From NCBI RefSeq assembly GCF_018588885.1, contig NZ_JAFFIW010000009.1, forward strand, positions 159,237 to 223,236: DNA of 64,000 nt, read 5' to 3'. The notes beneath the pieces are model-generated. The model was not told the DNA's origin and did no database searches. It saw only the letters and a list, made by a program, of their open reading frames with translations. The position numbers were made by a program, and so were the translations under genes. Position 1 is the first letter of the stretch, and every line of letters starts with the position of its first letter. This document shows positions 61,454-64,000 of the stretch, piece by piece. Origin of the DNA: Mesorhizobium sp. dw_380. Lineage in GTDB: Bacteria; Pseudomonadota; Alphaproteobacteria; Rhizobiales; Rhizobiaceae.

Positions 61454-62301
61454 GCAGTGGGAACGTCCACATTGTCGATCAGTCGCGTCTTGCCAAGCCA
61501 GGCCGCCGCGAGAACGCGGCCGGCGCGGTCATGGCGCCACGGCGCCAGCGTCAGGCTTTCGCGGGCCTCGACATAGTCGACCTTCTGGAACCCGGCGGCG
61601 ATCAGGGTGCGGCTGGCTTCGGTGATCGCGTCTTCCTGGCTGGCGCCTGCCGCCAGCGCCGCTGCTGCCTTGCGCAGAATCACGTTGAGCTGGCGAGCGA
61701 CAGCGAGTTCGGCCTCGTCGAGATAGGCGTTGCGTGACGACATGGCGAGGCCATGCGCGTCGCGTATGGTCGGGGCGCCGATGATCTCGACGGGCAGGTC
61801 GAGGTCGCGGCAGAGCTGCCTGACTACGCAAAGCTGCTGGTAATCCTTCTCGCCAAAGACCGCATGGTCAGGCGTTGCCTGAAGAAAAAGCTTGGCTACC
61901 ACCGTGGCGACGCCGTCGAAAAAGGTAGGGCGGAAATCCGATTCGAGCCCGGCGGACGGACCGCCGACCGAGATCCTGGTGGCAAAGCCGGCAGGATACA
62001 TCGCGCCAACCGTCGGCGTGAAGGCAAGATCGGCTTTCACAGTCGCCAGCATATCAATGTCGCGGGCGAGCTGGCGCGGGTACTTGTCGAGATCCTCGCT
62101 CGGCGCGAACTGCGTCGGGTTGACGAAGATCGACACCACGCAGCGCTCGGCTTTCTCCCGTGCGATCCTGATCAGGGAGAGATGCCCTTCATGCAGCGCG
62201 CCCATGGTTGGCACCATGGCGACACGCAGGCCGTCGCGCCGCCAGTCTCGGACCCGCGCGCGAAGGGCGGCGACGCTATCGACGACGTCAGGCCGGCTCA
62301 T
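61450..62301 (-). CDS. panC: Pantoate--beta-alanine ligase
   Basis: 283 aa. MGALHEGHLSLI is the class I-ligase HIGH-type motif, FVNPTQFAPSEDL the pantoate site, FGEKDYQQL and MSSRNAYLDE (KMSKS-like). It joins pantoate and beta-alanine with ATP to make pantothenate. The stop TAA lies in a palindromic repeat. Its start overlaps the panB stop by 4 bp. Confidence 0.96.
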   Translation of the reverse strand: MSRPDVVDSVAALRARVRDWRRDGLRVAMVPTMGALHEGHLSLIRIAREKAERCVVSIFVNPTQFAPSEDLDKYPRQLARDIDMLATVKADLAFTPTVGAMYPAGFATRISVGGPSAGLESDFRPTFFDGVATVVAKLFLQATPDHAVFGEKDYQQLCVVRQLCRDLDLPVEIIGAPTIRDAHGLAMSSRNAYLDEAELAVARQLNVILRKAAAALAAGASQEDAITEASRTLIAAGFQKVDYVEARESLTLAPWRHDRAGRVLAAAWLGKTRLIDNVDVPTA

Positions 62302-63158
62302 GGTTCATCCCCGCCGTCTGTGTCCGAAAAGACTTTTGAACCCGAAAAGACATGCGAAGGGCCGGGGAATGTCCGGCTTCGTACCTCCGATGCGTAGCGC
62401 TCGGCGGCATGCGCGATCACGCCGCGCAGATCGGCGTATTCCTTGACGAATTTCGGCACACGGTCGACGGTCAGTCCAACCATGTCGTCGATGACCAGGA
62501 TCTGGCCATCGCAGTCACCGCTGGCGCCGATGCCGATGGTTGGTATGGCAATGCGGCGGGTAATGTCGGCGGCGACCGCCTCGATGGTGCCTTCGATGAC
62601 CACCGAGAATGCGCCGGCCTCTTCAACGGCGAGCGCATCGGCCACCAGCGCCGCGACATTCGCGTCCGTGCGGCCCTTGATCTTGTAGCCGCCATCCTTC
62701 TCCACCGATTGCGGCAACAGGCCGATATGGCCCATGACAGGAATGCCGGCGGCCACGATTGCCGCGATCTGTCCGGCCATGCCGACGCCGCCTTCGAGCT
62801 TCACCGCCTGGCAGCCGGTCTCGCCGACGATGCGCCGCGCCGAGGCAACGGCATGTGCCGCCGAATCCTCATAGCTGCCGGCTGGCATGTCGACGACGAC
62901 GCAGGCCCTGGCCGAGCCGCGCATCACGGCTTGCCCATGCGCGATCATCATCTCGATCGAGGCCCCAAGCGTTGTTTGATGGCCATGCAGGACCATGGCG
63001 ACGCTGTCGCCGACCAGAAGCAGGTCGACATGGGGATCGAGCAGGCGAGCGATGGGATAGGTGTAGGCGGTGAGGCAGACCAATGGCGTGCCGCCCTTGC
63101 GGCGGCGAATCAGCTCCGCGCCGATGCGAATGTCGGTGGTCGGCAATTTCGTGGCCAA
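62298..63158 (-). CDS. panB: 3-methyl-2-oxobutanoate hydroxymethyltransferase
   Basis: 286 aa TIM barrel. LTAYTYPIARLLD, GDSVAMVLHGH, VVDMPAGSYE and VKLEGG carry the Mg and substrate residues; GHIGLLPQS and DDMVGL follow. It transfers a hydroxymethyl group from methylene-THF to 3-methyl-2-oxobutanoate, the first committed step to pantothenate. First gene of the panB-panC pair; panD is not nearby. Confidence 0.96.
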   Translation of the reverse strand: MATKLPTTDIRIGAELIRRRKGGTPLVCLTAYTYPIARLLDPHVDLLLVGDSVAMVLHGHQTTLGASIEMMIAHGQAVMRGSARACVVVDMPAGSYEDSAAHAVASARRIVGETGCQAVKLEGGVGMAGQIAAIVAAGIPVMGHIGLLPQSVEKDGGYKIKGRTDANVAALVADALAVEEAGAFSVVIEGTIEAVAADITRRIAIPTIGIGASGDCDGQILVIDDMVGLTVDRVPKFVKEYADLRGVIAHAAERYASEVRSRTFPGPSHVFSGSKVFSDTDGGDEP

Positions 63159-63385
63159 TCGTCACCTCCTTCGGCCTGTGGCCGGGTTGGATACCCGCAC
63201 GGGCGCGCTGAGCTTTAGAAAGAGCGGGAAGGCTTGGCAAGCGCGCATCCTGCCGCCTGCAAGAGTCGCAGGCTTGTGTCGGTTCCCTGCGCGCCATTTG
63301 CGCGCTCCCCCGGCAAAACTCTTGCCTTCCCGAAAGCCTGACGCCATAAGCAGGAAACAGGCGCCGTCGGCGCGAGGGTTTCGAG

Positions 63386-63784
63386 ATGAAGACTTTCCTG
63401 ACGCAGTTTTTCACCTGGTGGAACAGCCAGACGCTGGGAACGCGCCTGCACACCTGGCGATACGGCAAGCAGGTCGGCCAGGACGAGGCCGGCAATGTCT
63501 ATTACGAAGGCGGCATCGATTCGGAAGGCCGCACGCGCCGCTGGGTCATCTACCGCAATTATTCGGAAGCCTCGGACATTCCACCCGGCTGGCACGGCTG
63601 GATCCATCACCGCGTCGATGTCGCGCCGCCTAGCGAGGACTACAAGCCGCGCGACTGGCAGAAGCCGCACCAGCCCAATCTCACCGGCACGCCGGCAGCC
63701 TATCGCCCGAAAGGCTCGGTGCTGGGCAATCAGCATCGGCCGCAGGTCACGGGCGACTACGATGCCTGGACGCCCGGTTCGTAA
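63386..63784 (+). CDS. NADH:ubiquinone oxidoreductase subunit NDUFA12 homologue
   Basis: 132 aa. WNSQTLGTRLHTWRYGKQVG, DEAGNVYYEGG and RRWVIYRN...EASDIPPGWHGWIH are typical of the NDUFA12/B17.2 supernumerary subunit of complex I, found in alphaproteobacteria and mitochondria. GAGGG site upstream. The exported gene downstream begins 140 bp later. Confidence 0.92.
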   Translation: MKTFLTQFFTWWNSQTLGTRLHTWRYGKQVGQDEAGNVYYEGGIDSEGRTRRWVIYRNYSEASDIPPGWHGWIHHRVDVAPPSEDYKPRDWQKPHQPNLTGTPAAYRPKGSVLGNQHRPQVTGDYDAWTPGS

Positions 63785-63924
63785 CGGCCTTGGATGTAAC
63801 GGCGCAAAGTGCAGGACGGTCCTTTATCGCCACAATTGGTGTTTAGCTGCTTGCTGATCAGAAAACGGCGACTAGCCTTGGCGATAGACGGAATCACCCG
63901 GGCGCGAACCACCGGTACCCCTAT

Positions 63925-64000
63925 ATGAGCTTTTTCAACCTGATATCGACGGGCGGCCTGACGCTAGCCGCCGGCCTCGCCGTCAGCACCGCCGCCTTTG
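63925..64000 (+). CDS. Exported protein, N-terminal fragment
   Basis: Open to the window edge; 25 residues visible (MSFFNLISTGGLTLAAGLAV then STAAF) with a signal-peptide look. In rhizobia the gene after NDUFA12 is often a DUF2155 protein, so that is the likeliest identity, but the visible part cannot prove it. Confidence 0.45.
   Translation, partial: MSFFNLISTGGLTLAAGLAVSTAAF

Noticed and set aside
1..64000. CRISPR arrays, insertion sequences, prophage
   Set aside because: No regularly spaced repeats, transposase or integrase domain, or phage structural genes were recognised.

Overview
The window looks like chromosomal DNA of a Mesorhizobium-type alphaproteobacterium (Rhizobiales). This is inferred from the high GC content, the rhizobial family set (two bacterial transglutaminase-like cysteine proteinases, DUF982, DUF3126, NDUFA12, an Omp25/31-type porin, a tandem cold-shock protein, B12-dependent ribonucleotide reductase) and rhizobial-style palindromic repeats between genes. 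No species was identified by database search. I see no insertion sequence, prophage or CRISPR array. About 75 protein genes, one tRNA, several repeat elements and several terminator-like hairpins can be supported.

Layout. 1-258: 3' end of a cysteine-desulfurase-like gene. 272-5823: a tight minus-strand operon of five genes (dimethylformamidase-like protein, class III aminotransferase, BKACE/DUF849 enzyme, diamine-acetyltransferase-like GNAT, acetylpolyamine-amidohydrolase-like protein), which reads as an uncharacterised amide/amine catabolic route. 5967-17322: mixed housekeeping and envelope genes (ParB-like, AHSA1, GFA, UppP, BTLCP protease, DUF2233, DedA, GH25 lysozyme lipoprotein, methyltransferase, VOC, DUF3592, TfoX-C and secreted unknowns). 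17351-21548: nrdJ followed within 6 bp by hicA and hicB, with NrdR-box-like sites far upstream. 22215-29964: PilZ, two Nudix enzymes, xanthine-guanine phosphoribosyltransferase, a tandem UspA protein, a molybdopterin-binding-like protein, a hydrolase and an old-yellow-enzyme homologue. 30388-34524: an AT-richer membrane protein, tRNA-Leu(UAA), a porin and adenine deaminase. 34680-37058: two tandem paralogous lipoprotein hydrolases. 37443-49602: threonine dehydratase, glyoxalase I, double cold-shock protein, serine acetyltransferase, gamma carbonic anhydrase, a NYN/LOTUS protein, a second BTLCP protease, and PilZ and PAS proteins. 50179-56301: an ABC sugar-type importer with two paralogous binding proteins and an LVIVD beta-propeller protein. 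56531-64000: rhomboid protease, CBS protein, gatB, GNAT, AIM24, VanZ-like, panC-panB, NDUFA12 and the start of another exported protein.

How the genes work together. The left operon can be read as amide hydrolysis or (de)acetylation, then transamination, then beta-keto acid cleavage. The LVIVD/ABC cluster is an uptake system plus a cytoplasmic protein of unknown role. panB and panC make pantothenate, cysE starts cysteine synthesis, and ilvA starts isoleucine synthesis. A plus-strand intrinsic terminator at 49868-49901 has no upstream protein gene, so that stretch may encode a small RNA or a leader attenuator. At least four copies of one palindromic repeat lie beside 3' ends of genes, and in two cases the repeat supplies the stop codon.
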